NCBI RefSeq assembly: GCF_001040845.1 | Contig: NZ_CP011941.1 | Span: 763,744-827,743 of the forward strand | Origin: Synechococcus sp. WH 8020 | GTDB lineage: Bacteria; Cyanobacteriota; Cyanobacteriia; PCC-6307; Cyanobiaceae | Direction: 5' to 3' | Length of the DNA: 64,000 bases | Part shown: piece by piece, positions 44,001 to 52,988 of the stretch | How positions within the stretch are numbered: position 1 is the first letter of the stretch | Layout: each line of letters starts with the position of its first letter | Program-made: the position numbers and the translations under genes | The notes under the pieces: model-generated | Seen by the model: only the letters and a program-made list of their open reading frames with translations | Database searches by the model: none | What the model was told of the DNA's origin: nothing

Positions 44001-44866
44001 TGTCTTCAGCACTTGATTGTCGTCAAGTTGCCTACGATGCTCAACTTGACGAATCCAGCCTGCGAAAGCTATCTGAGGTAGCCCGAACTGCTGCAAATCT
44101 CGGAGCGACCGTGCTGATGAAGCATTACGGCCGCCTCAGCAGTATCAAAAGCAAGGGCCGCGTTGGCGACTTAGTCACAAACGCCGATTTTGCCGCTGAA
44201 CAAGTGGTACTCGACTATCTGAGGGAACACACTCCCTCGATTGCGATCCTTGCCGAAGAATCAGGCCCGAGCGGGAGCCCAAGTTCTCTGTGTTGGTGTG
44301 TCGATCCCCTTGATGGAACGACCAATTTTGCCCATGGGTATCCGTTCTTTGCTACTTCAGTGGGTTTGATCTGGAAGGGGACCCCACTGCTGGGCTCAGT
44401 GGCAGTGCCCTTTCTGAACGAGACCTATTGGTGTTCCCCTCAGATCGGAAGCTTTGTGAACGACACACCCATTCAGGTGAGTGATTGCAGCTCATTGCAA
44501 GACAGCCTTCTTGTGACGGGATTTGCCTACGACAGGCACGAACGGATCGATAACAATTACGCCGAGTTTTGTTGGTTAACCCATCGATGTCGTGGGGTTC
44601 GTCGGGGAGGAGCCGCTGCCGTTGATCTTGCTTTCGTTGCCACTGGACGTTTAGACGGCTACTGGGAGCGTGGTTTGGCACCATGGGATCTCGCCGCTGG
44701 TGCAGCGTTGGTGGCCTGTGCGGGTGGTTCTGTTGGTGATTACAAAGACACCCCATTTGATGTTGAGCAAGGCAGGATTCTCGCGACCTCACCCGGGCTA
44801 CACCTGCCTTTAAAACAAGAATTGGCCAGCGTGACCGCTTTTGAACCCAAGCTTTATGGAGCTTGA
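44000..44866 (+). CDS. Inositol monophosphatase family protein
   Basis: Mg-dependent, Li-sensitive type phosphatase of 288 residues. Motifs are the acidic EESGP near 85, the metal site WCVDPLDGTTNFAHGY (DPLDGT), RRGGAAAVDLAFVATGRLDGY, and GLAPWDLAAGAAL (WDxAAG). Natural substrate could be inositol 1-phosphate, PAP or another sugar phosphate; histidinol phosphate is another possibility because hisZ is next, but that is speculation. ATG at 44000 is used, with GGAGGAGG just before it; GTG at 43997 is possible. It follows the FdC2 gene directly, and hisZ starts 47 bases after its stop. Confidence 0.88.
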   Translation: MSSALDCRQVAYDAQLDESSLRKLSEVARTAANLGATVLMKHYGRLSSIKSKGRVGDLVTNADFAAEQVVLDYLREHTPSIAILAEESGPSGSPSSLCWCVDPLDGTTNFAHGYPFFATSVGLIWKGTPLLGSVAVPFLNETYWCSPQIGSFVNDTPIQVSDCSSLQDSLLVTGFAYDRHERIDNNYAEFCWLTHRCRGVRRGGAAAVDLAFVATGRLDGYWERGLAPWDLAAGAALVACAGGSVGDYKDTPFDVEQGRILATSPGLHLPLKQELASVTAFEPKLYGA

Positions 44867-44913
44867 GGTTCAGCAGTCATAAGATTGTTGTTCGTGATTT
44901 GTTGACTAGCTGG

Positions 44914-46092
44914 ATGGCCCTGCAACCCGCCACGGGCGCTCGAGATCTGAATCCGAAGCAAGTCCAACAAAATCAGTATTTGCGGGACCAGTTAGCGACG
45001 GTGTATCGCCATTGGGGATACGACGAAGTGTCGCCACCACAGGTTGAGAGGCTCGACACACTTATGGCAGGTGGTGCCATTGCCAGCCATGACGTGGTTC
45101 GACTTGTGGCTGATGACCCGCTCGGTCTCAGGCCCGAGATGACAGCCTCGATTGCGAGAGCCGCTTGTACAAGACTGAAAGACCGAGCGCGGCCACTACG
45201 ACTTTGTGCCTGCGGAACCATTTTTGAATGCCGAGCAGCAGAAGAGGGGGGATTGTCTATTGAAGAGAAGCTGCACAGTGGTGTTGAGCTTTTCGGAGTG
45301 AAAGATCTGGCAGCAGAACTCGAACTCCTGACGCTGCTCTTACAGGCTATGAATGCTCTCTCCCTGCTTGGGGAGCATCAGCCACAACTTCTGATTGGCC
45401 ATACGTCATTGATGGAATTGGTGTTGGCCCCATTTGAGCAACCGCTTCGGGAAGAAATCCGCAGCTGCTTAATCCAATACGACCGACTCGGTCTAGAAGC
45501 CATGGGACTTGAAGCTTCAGATCTCCAACGGCTGGTGAACCTTCTGGACTGTCGCGGCACACCCATGACAACCCTTGAACTGTTGGAAGAAAGTTTCGGT
45601 TCGCAACCTGTTTTGACTGACCTGACACGATTGTTTCTGCATCTCAGTCCACTTGCTGAACAACAATCTCTCGCACTTCAATTGGATCCCACCTTTCACC
45701 CTCACCATCAGCTCTACGACGGTTTTGTTTTCCAACTTGTTTGTCAGGGGGTTTCAGCTCCAGTGGTGATTGCCCGTGGAGGACGTTACGACGGTTTGGT
45801 AGAGCGATGTGGTGAAAGTGAGTTGAAGGCTGGAGGTGTGGGATTTAGTTTCTGTCTCGACGATATTCGCGACCTTCCTGGCTCTAACACTGAAATTGCG
45901 AAAGCCGAATCACGTATTTTAATTTGCTGGAGCGATGATTCAAGCCTTGAAAAGGCTTTAGTGAAACAGACGCGCTGGCATGCTCAAGGGAAAATCGCCG
46001 AATGTGATCTCAAGTCTTGTCACAACCGTGAAGAAGCAGAGAGGCGTCTCCAGTCATCCGGATGCAACACCATGGACTGGCTCTCTGATTAG
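44914..46092 (+). CDS. hisZ: ATP phosphoribosyltransferase regulatory subunit HisZ
   Basis: Catalytically dead relative of histidyl-tRNA synthetase that makes the short form of HisG active and feedback-regulated. It has 392 residues from the ATG at 44914 (MALQPATGARDLNPKQ); a TTG-started frame reaches 44863. The class II synthetase core is seen in VYRHWGYDEVSPPQVERLDTL, then PEMTASIARAACTRL and GRYDGLVERCGE near the end. There is no anticodon-binding domain of HisRS. HisG is not in the window. Confidence 0.9.
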   Translation: MALQPATGARDLNPKQVQQNQYLRDQLATVYRHWGYDEVSPPQVERLDTLMAGGAIASHDVVRLVADDPLGLRPEMTASIARAACTRLKDRARPLRLCACGTIFECRAAEEGGLSIEEKLHSGVELFGVKDLAAELELLTLLLQAMNALSLLGEHQPQLLIGHTSLMELVLAPFEQPLREEIRSCLIQYDRLGLEAMGLEASDLQRLVNLLDCRGTPMTTLELLEESFGSQPVLTDLTRLFLHLSPLAEQQSLALQLDPTFHPHHQLYDGFVFQLVCQGVSAPVVIARGGRYDGLVERCGESELKAGGVGFSFCLDDIRDLPGSNTEIAKAESRILICWSDDSSLEKALVKQTRWHAQGKIAECDLKSCHNREEAERRLQSSGCNTMDWLSD

Positions 46093-46118
46093 ATTGCCCT
46101 CGATAGGAACCAATCGCT

Positions 46119-46343
46119 ATGGCACACACGATCGTCACTGACATCTGCGAGGGGGTAGCTGACTGTGTCGACGCTTGTCCAGTTGCCTGCATTAAGCCAG
46201 GCAGTGGGACAAACAAGAAGGGAACAGATTTTTATTGGATTGATTTTGATACCTGCATTGACTGTGGTATTTGTCTACAGGTCTGCCCTGTAGCTAACGC
46301 CATCGTTCCTGAAGAGCGAGCAGACTTACAAACGCCTGGATGA
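46119..46343 (+). CDS. Bacterial-type ferredoxin with eight cysteines
   Basis: A 74-residue iron-sulfur protein with cysteines at 10, 16, 20 and 24 and at 46, 49, 52 and 56. The second set, CIDCGICLQVCP, is a classic [4Fe-4S] site. The first, CEGVADCVDACPVAC, has wider spacing, as in 7Fe or 8Fe ferredoxins, so the first cluster may be [3Fe-4S] or [4Fe-4S]. Two-cluster ferredoxins of this type occur across cyanobacteria; the electron donor and acceptor are unknown. It starts 26 bases after the hisZ stop and is followed by a palindrome-rich leader before htpG. Confidence 0.9.
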   Translation: MAHTIVTDICEGVADCVDACPVACIKPGSGTNKKGTDFYWIDFDTCIDCGICLQVCPVANAIVPEERADLQTPG

Positions 46344-46409
46344 TGTCCATCGATCCCAGCATGATCGGATATCGCATTTCAATCCCATAAGGCTGAACTG
46401 TGATTAAGA

Positions 46410-46446
46410 GGTTCGGAGAACCCCCTCAATCCGCCGTTGTACAACG
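46410..46446 (+). promoter_or_regulatory. Two adjacent inverted repeats upstream of htpG
   Basis: GGTTC-GGA-GAACC (46410-46422) and the perfect palindrome CGTTGTACAACG (46435-46446) lie 12 bases apart in the 142-base gap before the htpG start. They do not match the CIRCE consensus. They could be a binding site for an unidentified regulator or an RNA structure; the role is inferred from position. Confidence 0.4.
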
Positions 46447-46485
46447 AAGGGGCCATCACTAAAGTTGAGCTTTAATTTTGGTGTT

Positions 46486-48390
46486 ATGGCGGTGTTGGAC
46501 GAGCAGGGACAAATTCAGATTCATACCGAGAATATTTTTCCGATCATTAAGAAGGCCGTCTACTCCGGCCATGAGGTGTTTTTGAGGGAGTTGGTCAGCA
46601 ATGGTGTTGATGCGATCAATAAGCGCAGAATGGCCGCTATGGCAGGCGACTGCAGTGAGGGAGAAGATGGCAAAATCAAAATTCATTTAGACCGCGAGGC
46701 CAAAACTCTTACGATTTCCGACAACGGAATTGGTATGTCTGCAGATGAGGTTAAACGCTATATCAATCAAGTTGCCTTTTCTAGCGCTGAAGACTTTCTC
46801 GAGAAATATAAGCAAGAAGACGATGCCATCATCGGCCACTTCGGTTTAGGTTTTTATTCGAGCTTTATGGTGGCGGAGAGCGTTGAATTGCTCACCAAAT
46901 CTGCCAAGCCTGATCATGAAGCGGTGCGTTGGTCCTGCGATGGTTCGCCCAATTTCAATCTAGCTGCAGCAGAACGCACCGAAGCAGGCACCGATGTGAT
47001 CTTGCATCTGATGGAGGAGGAGCTGGAATATATAGAGCCAGCCAGAATCAAAACTCTAATCAATACGTACTGTGACTTTATGTCAGTACCGGTGCAACTT
47101 GAAGGGGAAACTGTTAACAAAATGGTGGCTCCATGGCGTAAAAATGCCAGAGAGCTTTCGGATCAAGACTACATTGATCTTTACAATTATCTTTATCCTT
47201 TCCAGGGTGATCCGTTGCTTTGGGTTCACTTAAATACTGATTATCCCTATAATTTGCAAGGCATTCTTTTCTTTCCGAAGCAAACAGGAAGAGCTGACTG
47301 GGAAAAGGGAGAAATTAAGCTGTACTGCAATCAGGTGTTTGTAAGCGATTCAATCAAGGAGGTTGTACCACGCTATCTCCTTCCTTTGAGAGGCGTGATT
47401 GATTCGCCTGATATTCCTTTAAATGTCAGCAGAAGTGCACTACAAACCGACCGTCGAGTGCGCTCCATAGGTAATTTTGTTGCAAAGAAAGTTTCTGATC
47501 GCCTTCGCAGTCTTAAAAAGGAGGATCCGCAAGCCTACGCAGAGGCTTGGGAATCCCTTGCACCGTTTGTGAAGATCGGGGCTATGGAAGATGACAAGTT
47601 TGCAGAGCAAGTAGAAGAACTTGTGATGTTCGCTACCAGTGCAACCGCCTCTACTGAAGATTCATCAGATCCAATCAGTGGGAACGAGCGGAGTTTTACA
47701 ACCCTTGATGGCTATAGGGGCCGTATGGCTGGTGATGAGAAATTAATTTTGTATTGTACAGATGAAATATCACAATCAGCAGCACTTAATTTATGGACTT
47801 CACAGGGACGAGAAGTTTTGTATGCAGATACAGTAATTGATAGTCAGTTCATTCCATGGCTTGAAACACGCCACGAAGAACTTAAGTTCCAACGTGTTGA
47901 TGCTGAATTAGATTCTTCGCTGAAGGAAGAATCACCTGAGCTAAGTGATGGAGACGGAGAAACAAAAAGTGAGAGCTTGCGCAAGTTGATTAAAGATGCT
48001 CTTTCAAACGACAAAGTGACGGTTCAGGTGCAATCTCTCAAATCAGGCGCCGAGGGTCCAGCAGCGCTCATTTTGCTACCAGAGCAAATGCGTCGGATGA
48101 ACGACATCGGTGCATTGATGGATCAGCGACTACCTGGATTGCCTGACTATCACGTGTTGCTCGTGAATCAAAAGCATCCGCTAGTGGAAGGTCTGCTGAA
48201 ACTCCAGGCTGGTGGCGTCATTGTTGGCGATGCAGGTCAATCACCGAGCGAAATGCTTGCACGAGACCTAGCTCAACATTTGTACGAGACAGCAAAGCTG
48301 TCTGTGGGGGGGCTTGATCCAAAAGAACTCGCAAACTTCCAAACCAATAATTTGCAACTGATGTCTCGACTGATGGAGCGAGGGATCTAA
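46486..48390 (+). CDS. htpG: Hsp90 chaperone HtpG
   Basis: ATP-dependent Hsp90 family chaperone, 634 residues from the ATG at 46486 (MAVLDEQGQIQIHTENIFP). The GHKL ATPase domain has FLRELVSNGVDAINKR, the ISDNGIGMSADEVKRY segment and the GHFGLGFYSSFMVAE lid region. The middle domain is marked by QGILFFPKQTGRADWEKGEI and PLNVSRSALQTDRRVRSIG. The C-terminal third is divergent. A TTG-started frame reaches 46465. Two inverted repeats lie between the 4Fe-4S ferredoxin and this gene. Confidence 0.93.
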   Translation: MAVLDEQGQIQIHTENIFPIIKKAVYSGHEVFLRELVSNGVDAINKRRMAAMAGDCSEGEDGKIKIHLDREAKTLTISDNGIGMSADEVKRYINQVAFSSAEDFLEKYKQEDDAIIGHFGLGFYSSFMVAESVELLTKSAKPDHEAVRWSCDGSPNFNLAAAERTEAGTDVILHLMEEELEYIEPARIKTLINTYCDFMSVPVQLEGETVNKMVAPWRKNARELSDQDYIDLYNYLYPFQGDPLLWVHLNTDYPYNLQGILFFPKQTGRADWEKGEIKLYCNQVFVSDSIKEVVPRYLLPLRGVIDSPDIPLNVSRSALQTDRRVRSIGNFVAKKVSDRLRSLKKEDPQAYAEAWESLAPFVKIGAMEDDKFAEQVEELVMFATSATASTEDSSDPISGNERSFTTLDGYRGRMAGDEKLILYCTDEISQSAALNLWTSQGREVLYADTVIDSQFIPWLETRHEELKFQRVDAELDSSLKEESPELSDGDGETKSESLRKLIKDALSNDKVTVQVQSLKSGAEGPAALILLPEQMRRMNDIGALMDQRLPGLPDYHVLLVNQKHPLVEGLLKLQAGGVIVGDAGQSPSEMLARDLAQHLYETAKLSVGGLDPKELANFQTNNLQLMSRLMERGI

Positions 48391-48451
48391 GCAGACACTT
48401 TGCTAATATTTCCACTCGGCCATTGGCCACCGCTTTCTTAAGGACGCCGTT

Positions 48452-48688
48452 ATGTCACGGGTGTGTCAGCTCACAGGAACTCGCGCCAACAATGGCATGG
48501 CTGTGAGCCACTCGCATATACGTACCAAAAAGCTTCAACAGGCCAATTTGCAGCAGCGCCGGTTGTGGTGGGCCGAAGGGAAGCGTTGGATCAATCTGCG
48601 CATCACGACTCGTGCCCTGAAGACCATCCAGAAAAAAGGTTTGGATGCTTACGCACGCTCTTTGGGAGTCAACCTCGGAAAACTCTGA
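48452..48688 (+). CDS. rpmB: 50S ribosomal protein L28
   Basis: Ribosomal protein of 78 residues, basic, with the family start [20 protein letters not shown] and the end [17 protein letters not shown]. The small GGCCATTGGCC palindrome upstream (48418-48428) might be part of a leader. It is between htpG and the peroxiredoxin, all on the same strand. Confidence 0.97.
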   Translation: MSRVCQLTGTRANNGMAVSHSHIRTKKLQQANLQQRRLWWAEGKRWINLRITTRALKTIQKKGLDAYARSLGVNLGKL

Positions 48689-48722
48689 GTTTCTCTAGAA
48701 TTTCCGAACTGACATCGGTTCG

Positions 48723-49274
48723 ATGAAAAGACGATCCCTACTCCAGACAGCTGTTCTGGGAGCAGGGATTTTTTTATTGGCCCCCACCCGTGTCCGCGCG
48801 TTGGGAGGACAAGCTCCCCAGACCGGAATCAAAGCACCTGACTTTGACCTTCCTGGGTTTAGCCCTGTGCAACCTGACCAAAAGCACTGGAGCCTGACCG
48901 ATTTTCAAGGTCGTTGGTTGGTGCTTTACTTTTATCCGAGGGATTTCACTTCTGGTTGCACGATTGAAGCCCACGGATTTCAGGACGCATTGCCAGCTTT
49001 CAAAAAGAAAGGTGCAGAGGTCGTCGCCATTAGTGCAGACTCTCTCAGCGACCACGAATCATTTTGTAGCTCTGAGGAGCTTAAGTTTCCTTTGCTTTCT
49101 GATCCTGATGGCGTTGTGAGCAAGGCCTATGGATCTTGGATGGCGCCTTACTCGATGAGGCACACCTTTCTTATCGATCCAGAGTCCGTCCTTCAGGCTG
49201 TCTGGACAGGGGTGCGCCCCGTAGGTCATGCCAATGAAGTGTTCACCCGACTCAACCAGTTAGAGACCAGTTGA
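48723..49274 (+). CDS. Exported peroxiredoxin, PrxQ/Bcp family
   Basis: Thiol peroxidase of 183 residues. The start MKRRSLLQTAVLGAGIF followed by LLAPTRVRA is a signal peptide with a twin-arginine look (RRSLL), so it may be exported to the lumen or periplasm. The peroxidatic cysteine is C79 in FTSGCTIEAHGF. The position five residues later, where many PrxQ have the resolving Cys, is His. The only other cysteine is C115 (HESFCSSEEL), 36 residues away, the same distance as in an alpha3-type PrxQ from memory, so a C79-C115 disulfide is likely. Start ATG follows rpmB by 34 bases. Confidence 0.88.
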   Translation: MKRRSLLQTAVLGAGIFLLAPTRVRALGGQAPQTGIKAPDFDLPGFSPVQPDQKHWSLTDFQGRWLVLYFYPRDFTSGCTIEAHGFQDALPAFKKKGAEVVAISADSLSDHESFCSSEELKFPLLSDPDGVVSKAYGSWMAPYSMRHTFLIDPESVLQAVWTGVRPVGHANEVFTRLNQLETS

Positions 49275-49342
49275 GTTCTCAGCGCGTGTTAGAGATGGGG
49301 GGTTGACCATGGCTCGGTAGAGCTAGGAAAGAGAGGTGAAGC

Positions 49343-50827
49343 ATGGCGGTCACAAAGGGGCAAAGTCCATTCATTCTTCTGTATCACCGGACCCCATTTG
49401 ACGAGGGAAGAGATGAAAAGGGAAATAGGATTTGGTGCGATCAGAAAAGTCCCAATGGAATTATCCCGACTTTAAGGAATTTATTTCGAACGAGAGAAAA
49501 CGGTACTTGGATTGCATGGAGGAAAGTTGACAAAGTTGAAGATGCTCATGATGAAAACATCTCAATGTCTAATCCGAAACCATTTACTCTCTGCAGGATC
49601 CCACTAGAAGAAGATCAAATCTCTAGTTTTTATCATGTAACCTCTAAGGAATCGTTCTGGCCAATTTTACATACTTTTCCTACACATTTTAATGTCAACA
49701 ATGCAGATTGGGGTATTTTTGAAGAGGTTAATCTAAGGTTTGCGAAAGCCGCATGTCATCAGGCAGCCGAGTCAGCAACCGTTTGGGTTCATGACTATAA
49801 CTTGTGGCTTGTTCCTGGTTATATCAGAGAATTACGGCCTGACCTGAAGATTGCATTTTTCCATCACACACCTTTTCCAGGAAATGATGTATTTGCCATT
49901 TTGCCCTGGCGCGAACAGATTCTCGAAAGTCTTTTGTGTTGCGATGTTGTTGGATTCCATATTCCACGTTATACCGAAAATTTTGCACGTGCTGCTAACT
50001 GCCTATTAGGAGCTAAAAAGGGATCGAAGCAACCTGTGAACTCTCGATTTGTATCGACTGGTTCGGCATTAACTGAACCATCGGAAACCCCTTGTTTACA
50101 TTACAAGGGACGTAAGATTCAACTTTTGTCGTCACCAGTAGGAACATCGCCAGATGTTATCCAAGAACTTGCAGCACGAGCTGATGTTCAAGAGTTAGCC
50201 GATAAAATTGACGATGACACAAAAAAAGGTAGAAAGCTAATTCTTTCTGCTAGCCGTGTTGATTATACAAAGGGCAATGAAGAGCTTTTACTTGCCTTCG
50301 AACGTTTACTGGAGCGTCGTCCAGATTGGCATGGAAAAGTTGTTCTGATGCTGGCTTGTGTTGCAGCTGCAAGCGGGATGAAAATCTATGAAGACACGCA
50401 ACGCACCATTGAAGAGACCGCTGGTCGTATTAATGGACGATTTAGTTTGATTGATTGGGTTCCTATCCGATTCTCAACACGTCGTATCCCTTACGAAGAA
50501 ATGGTTGCATGGTTCACACGTTCAGATATCTGTTGGATCACACCACTTCGAGATGGATTAAATTTGGTAGCTAAAGAATATGCTGCTGCACGTAAGGACC
50601 GCGGAGGAGCATTAGTTCTCTCTGAGTTTACGGGTGCCTCTGTTGTGCTTGATGGAGCGATTTTGACCAATCCCTATTCACATCGTCAGATGGATGATGC
50701 GATTGAAAGAGCGCTAGAAATGCCCAAAGACGAGCAAATACTACGAATGAGCCGAATGAGTAGTGCTGTTGAGAGTTTCACAGTGAGTGATTGGGTTCAC
50801 GAACAGATGGATGCACTTGAACACTAA
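49343..50827 (+). CDS. ggpS: Glucosylglycerol-phosphate synthase
   Basis: GT20-family glycosyltransferase of 494 residues that joins ADP-glucose to glycerol 3-phosphate, the committed step to glucosylglycerol, the salt-stress solute. Visible segments are ILLYHRTPFDEG, VWVHDYNLWLVPGYIREL, IAFFHHTPFPGNDVFAILPW and the C-terminal ALVLSEFTGASVVLDGAI. It is closer to GgpS than to trehalose-phosphate synthase in the N-terminal part and because it sits with the glucosylglycerol transporter. The ribosome site GAGG lies about seven bases before the ATG. The phosphatase that removes the phosphate is not in the window. Confidence 0.93.
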   Translation: MAVTKGQSPFILLYHRTPFDEGRDEKGNRIWCDQKSPNGIIPTLRNLFRTRENGTWIAWRKVDKVEDAHDENISMSNPKPFTLCRIPLEEDQISSFYHVTSKESFWPILHTFPTHFNVNNADWGIFEEVNLRFAKAACHQAAESATVWVHDYNLWLVPGYIRELRPDLKIAFFHHTPFPGNDVFAILPWREQILESLLCCDVVGFHIPRYTENFARAANCLLGAKKGSKQPVNSRFVSTGSALTEPSETPCLHYKGRKIQLLSSPVGTSPDVIQELAARADVQELADKIDDDTKKGRKLILSASRVDYTKGNEELLLAFERLLERRPDWHGKVVLMLACVAAASGMKIYEDTQRTIEETAGRINGRFSLIDWVPIRFSTRRIPYEEMVAWFTRSDICWITPLRDGLNLVAKEYAAARKDRGGALVLSEFTGASVVLDGAILTNPYSHRQMDDAIERALEMPKDEQILRMSRMSSAVESFTVSDWVHEQMDALEH

Positions 50828-50838
50828 GCTCAAGACCG

Positions 50839-52110
50839 ATGACCAAAGTTATTTTCCCAAGACGATTACTAGGCCTTCTTATTGCTGTTTTAATTTGTAG
50901 TACATCCTTTGCCCTTGTCCAGGCAACAACGATTGAATCAGTTTCGTTTTTGATGGCAGCCCCTTTTGCTGATGCGACTCAAGATTTGGTGAAGCAGTTT
51001 AATCAAGAGCATCGTGGTGTCATTAATTTGAAAGTAATTAGGGGTCCACTGGAAACAGAAGCCATGTCTGATTTAGCTATCAGTAGCTTGCTTTTAGGTA
51101 AAGCTCCCTTTGATGTCTTATTGATGGATGTCACATGGCTACCAAAATATGCAGCAGCTGGTTGGATGGTACCTCTTGAGGATTATTTTAATGACAATGA
51201 TATTAACGGATTAGCGACAGGTGCACGGGAAGGCAATTCATATAATGATCATCTTTATCGTTGGCCATTGACGGCAGATATGGGGTTACTTTATTACAGA
51301 ACTGATTTGATGGATCAGCCACCAGAAACTCCAGAAGACTTGATTTTAATGAGTCAATCCCTGCAAAATAATCAAAAAGTAGATTGGGGCTATGTCTGGC
51401 AAGGTCGTCAGTATGAAGGCCTTAGTTGTGTCTATTTGGAAATGATAGATGGCTTTGGTGGTGATTGGTTGCAGACCAGTACCAATCAAATTGGATTAAA
51501 TTCAACTCCCGGTGTTGAAGCAGCGGCATGGTTACAGGACCTCATCGATCAAGGTGTTAGTCCAGAGGCAGTCACCAATTATGCGGAATCTGAGGCGTTG
51601 CAGAGCTTCAAAGTTGGTGATTCTGCATTCATGCGCAATTGGCCCTACGCCTGGGCTGAACTTCAAAAATCGGATAGCGCTGTTAAGGGAAATGTTGGTA
51701 TTACGACCATGGTTGCTGAACCTGGACACTCCACTGCCACGCTTGGAAGCTGGGGTCTAGCGGTTCTACAAGGGTCTTCGCATGTGGAGGCTTCGATCGA
51801 AGCCATTCGTTTTCTCACATCTGAGTCTGCACAAAAGGAGTTATTTCTCAAATATGGATATACACCAACACAACAACGTGTTTTTGATGATCCACAATTA
51901 CTCCAAGAATCACCAATCCTCGCTGAATTTGGGAAGGCTCTTAAAGTCGCTAAACCAAGGCCTCAAACGCCGTTATATGCTCAAATCAGTGATGTTTTAC
52001 AACGTCAACTCAGTTCGATTTTAACTCGTGAGCAAACTCCACAGTTAGGGATGGATATAGCAGACATTAATACCAAGCAAATTCTGATTTCAGCGGGGGA
52101 TGGCTCATGA
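50839..52110 (+). CDS. ggtB: Glucosylglycerol ABC transporter, substrate-binding protein
   Basis: Periplasmic solute-binding protein of the family-1 type, 423 residues. The N-terminal signal is RLLGLLIAVLICSTSFALVQA, with a likely cut after QA near residue 29; a lipobox is not clear. The mature protein has features of sugar-binding proteins such as DYFNDNDINGLATGAREGN and KVDWGYVWQGRQYEGLSCVY. Position directly after ggpS and before ggtC/ggtD/ggtA identifies it as GgtB by context. The stop overlaps the ggtC start by four bases. Confidence 0.88.
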   Translation: MTKVIFPRRLLGLLIAVLICSTSFALVQATTIESVSFLMAAPFADATQDLVKQFNQEHRGVINLKVIRGPLETEAMSDLAISSLLLGKAPFDVLLMDVTWLPKYAAAGWMVPLEDYFNDNDINGLATGAREGNSYNDHLYRWPLTADMGLLYYRTDLMDQPPETPEDLILMSQSLQNNQKVDWGYVWQGRQYEGLSCVYLEMIDGFGGDWLQTSTNQIGLNSTPGVEAAAWLQDLIDQGVSPEAVTNYAESEALQSFKVGDSAFMRNWPYAWAELQKSDSAVKGNVGITTMVAEPGHSTATLGSWGLAVLQGSSHVEASIEAIRFLTSESAQKELFLKYGYTPTQQRVFDDPQLLQESPILAEFGKALKVAKPRPQTPLYAQISDVLQRQLSSILTREQTPQLGMDIADINTKQILISAGDGS

Positions 52111-52988
52111 TTTCGTTTCTTTTAGCCCCAGCTCTGCTGTTACTTTTAGTTGTTTTTATTGGGCCCTTATTTCGTTATGGCTGGCTTAGTTTTCATGCCG
52201 ATTCCGTGATTACAGGATTAATTGCGATTCCAAATGGAGGAGCCAATTGGCTAAGGCTTTTGCAAGATCAACGGTTTTGGCAGGACTTAGCCCAAACACT
52301 GCGCTTCGCAGGCGTCTCAGTGGGGCTCGAGCTGCTTCTTGCACTCATGATTGCACTCTTACTTGACCAGAGCTGGCGGGGTCGTGATGCGGTGCGCACT
52401 TTGGCACTCATTCCTTGGGCCTTACCCACAACAGTGATGGCGCTGGGTTGGCGTTGGATTTTTAATACCCCTTATGGCCCAATTGATCAATTCACAAGGA
52501 TGATTGGTCTTCACTCATTGAATATTCTTGGTGATCCCAGTTTTACCTGGATGGCAACAGTATGGGCCGATGTTTGGAAAACGACGCCATTTGCAGCCTT
52601 GATCCTGCTTGCTGGCTTGCAGACGATTCCAGTCGATCTTTATGAAGCAGTACGCTTAGAAGGAGGCAATGCTCTCATCTGTTTGCGACGAATAACACTT
52701 CCATTGTTGCGGCCCTATATTTTACTTGCTTTGCTTTTTAGACTCGCGCAAGCTTTTGGCGTGTTTGATTTAATTCAAGTCCTCACTGGTGGTGGTCCAG
52801 CGAGTAGTACTGAAAGTGTTGCTTTATATGCTTATTGGAATGCACTGCGGTTTTTGGACTTTGGATATAGCGCTACCATTATCATGGCCAGCTTTATACT
52901 TATTAGTTTAATTTGTTTTATTGCTTGGATTGTTTTGCAATTGTTGATTCCTGTTCATCCAAAAACAAGTCATTCTATCGAGCCATGA
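52107..52988 (+). CDS. ggtC: Glucosylglycerol ABC transporter, permease GgtC
   Basis: MalF-like permease of 293 residues, about six membrane segments (first: FLLAPALLLLLVVFIGPLF). The coupling loop has YEAVRLEGGNALICLRRITLPLLRP, split here between EAA and RIT segments. It starts within the ggtB stop (four-base overlap) and its end overlaps the ggtD start by four bases (ATGA), so the three genes are probably translated together. Confidence 0.9.
   Translation: MISFLLAPALLLLLVVFIGPLFRYGWLSFHADSVITGLIAIPNGGANWLRLLQDQRFWQDLAQTLRFAGVSVGLELLLALMIALLLDQSWRGRDAVRTLALIPWALPTTVMALGWRWIFNTPYGPIDQFTRMIGLHSLNILGDPSFTWMATVWADVWKTTPFAALILLAGLQTIPVDLYEAVRLEGGNALICLRRITLPLLRPYILLALLFRLAQAFGVFDLIQVLTGGGPASSTESVALYAYWNALRFLDFGYSATIIMASFILISLICFIAWIVLQLLIPVHPKTSHSIEP

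Noticed and set aside
46344-46485. CIRCE element or small RNA upstream of htpG
   Set aside because: The inverted repeats do not fit the TTAGCACTC-N9-GAGTGCTAA pattern, and no terminator marks a separate RNA.
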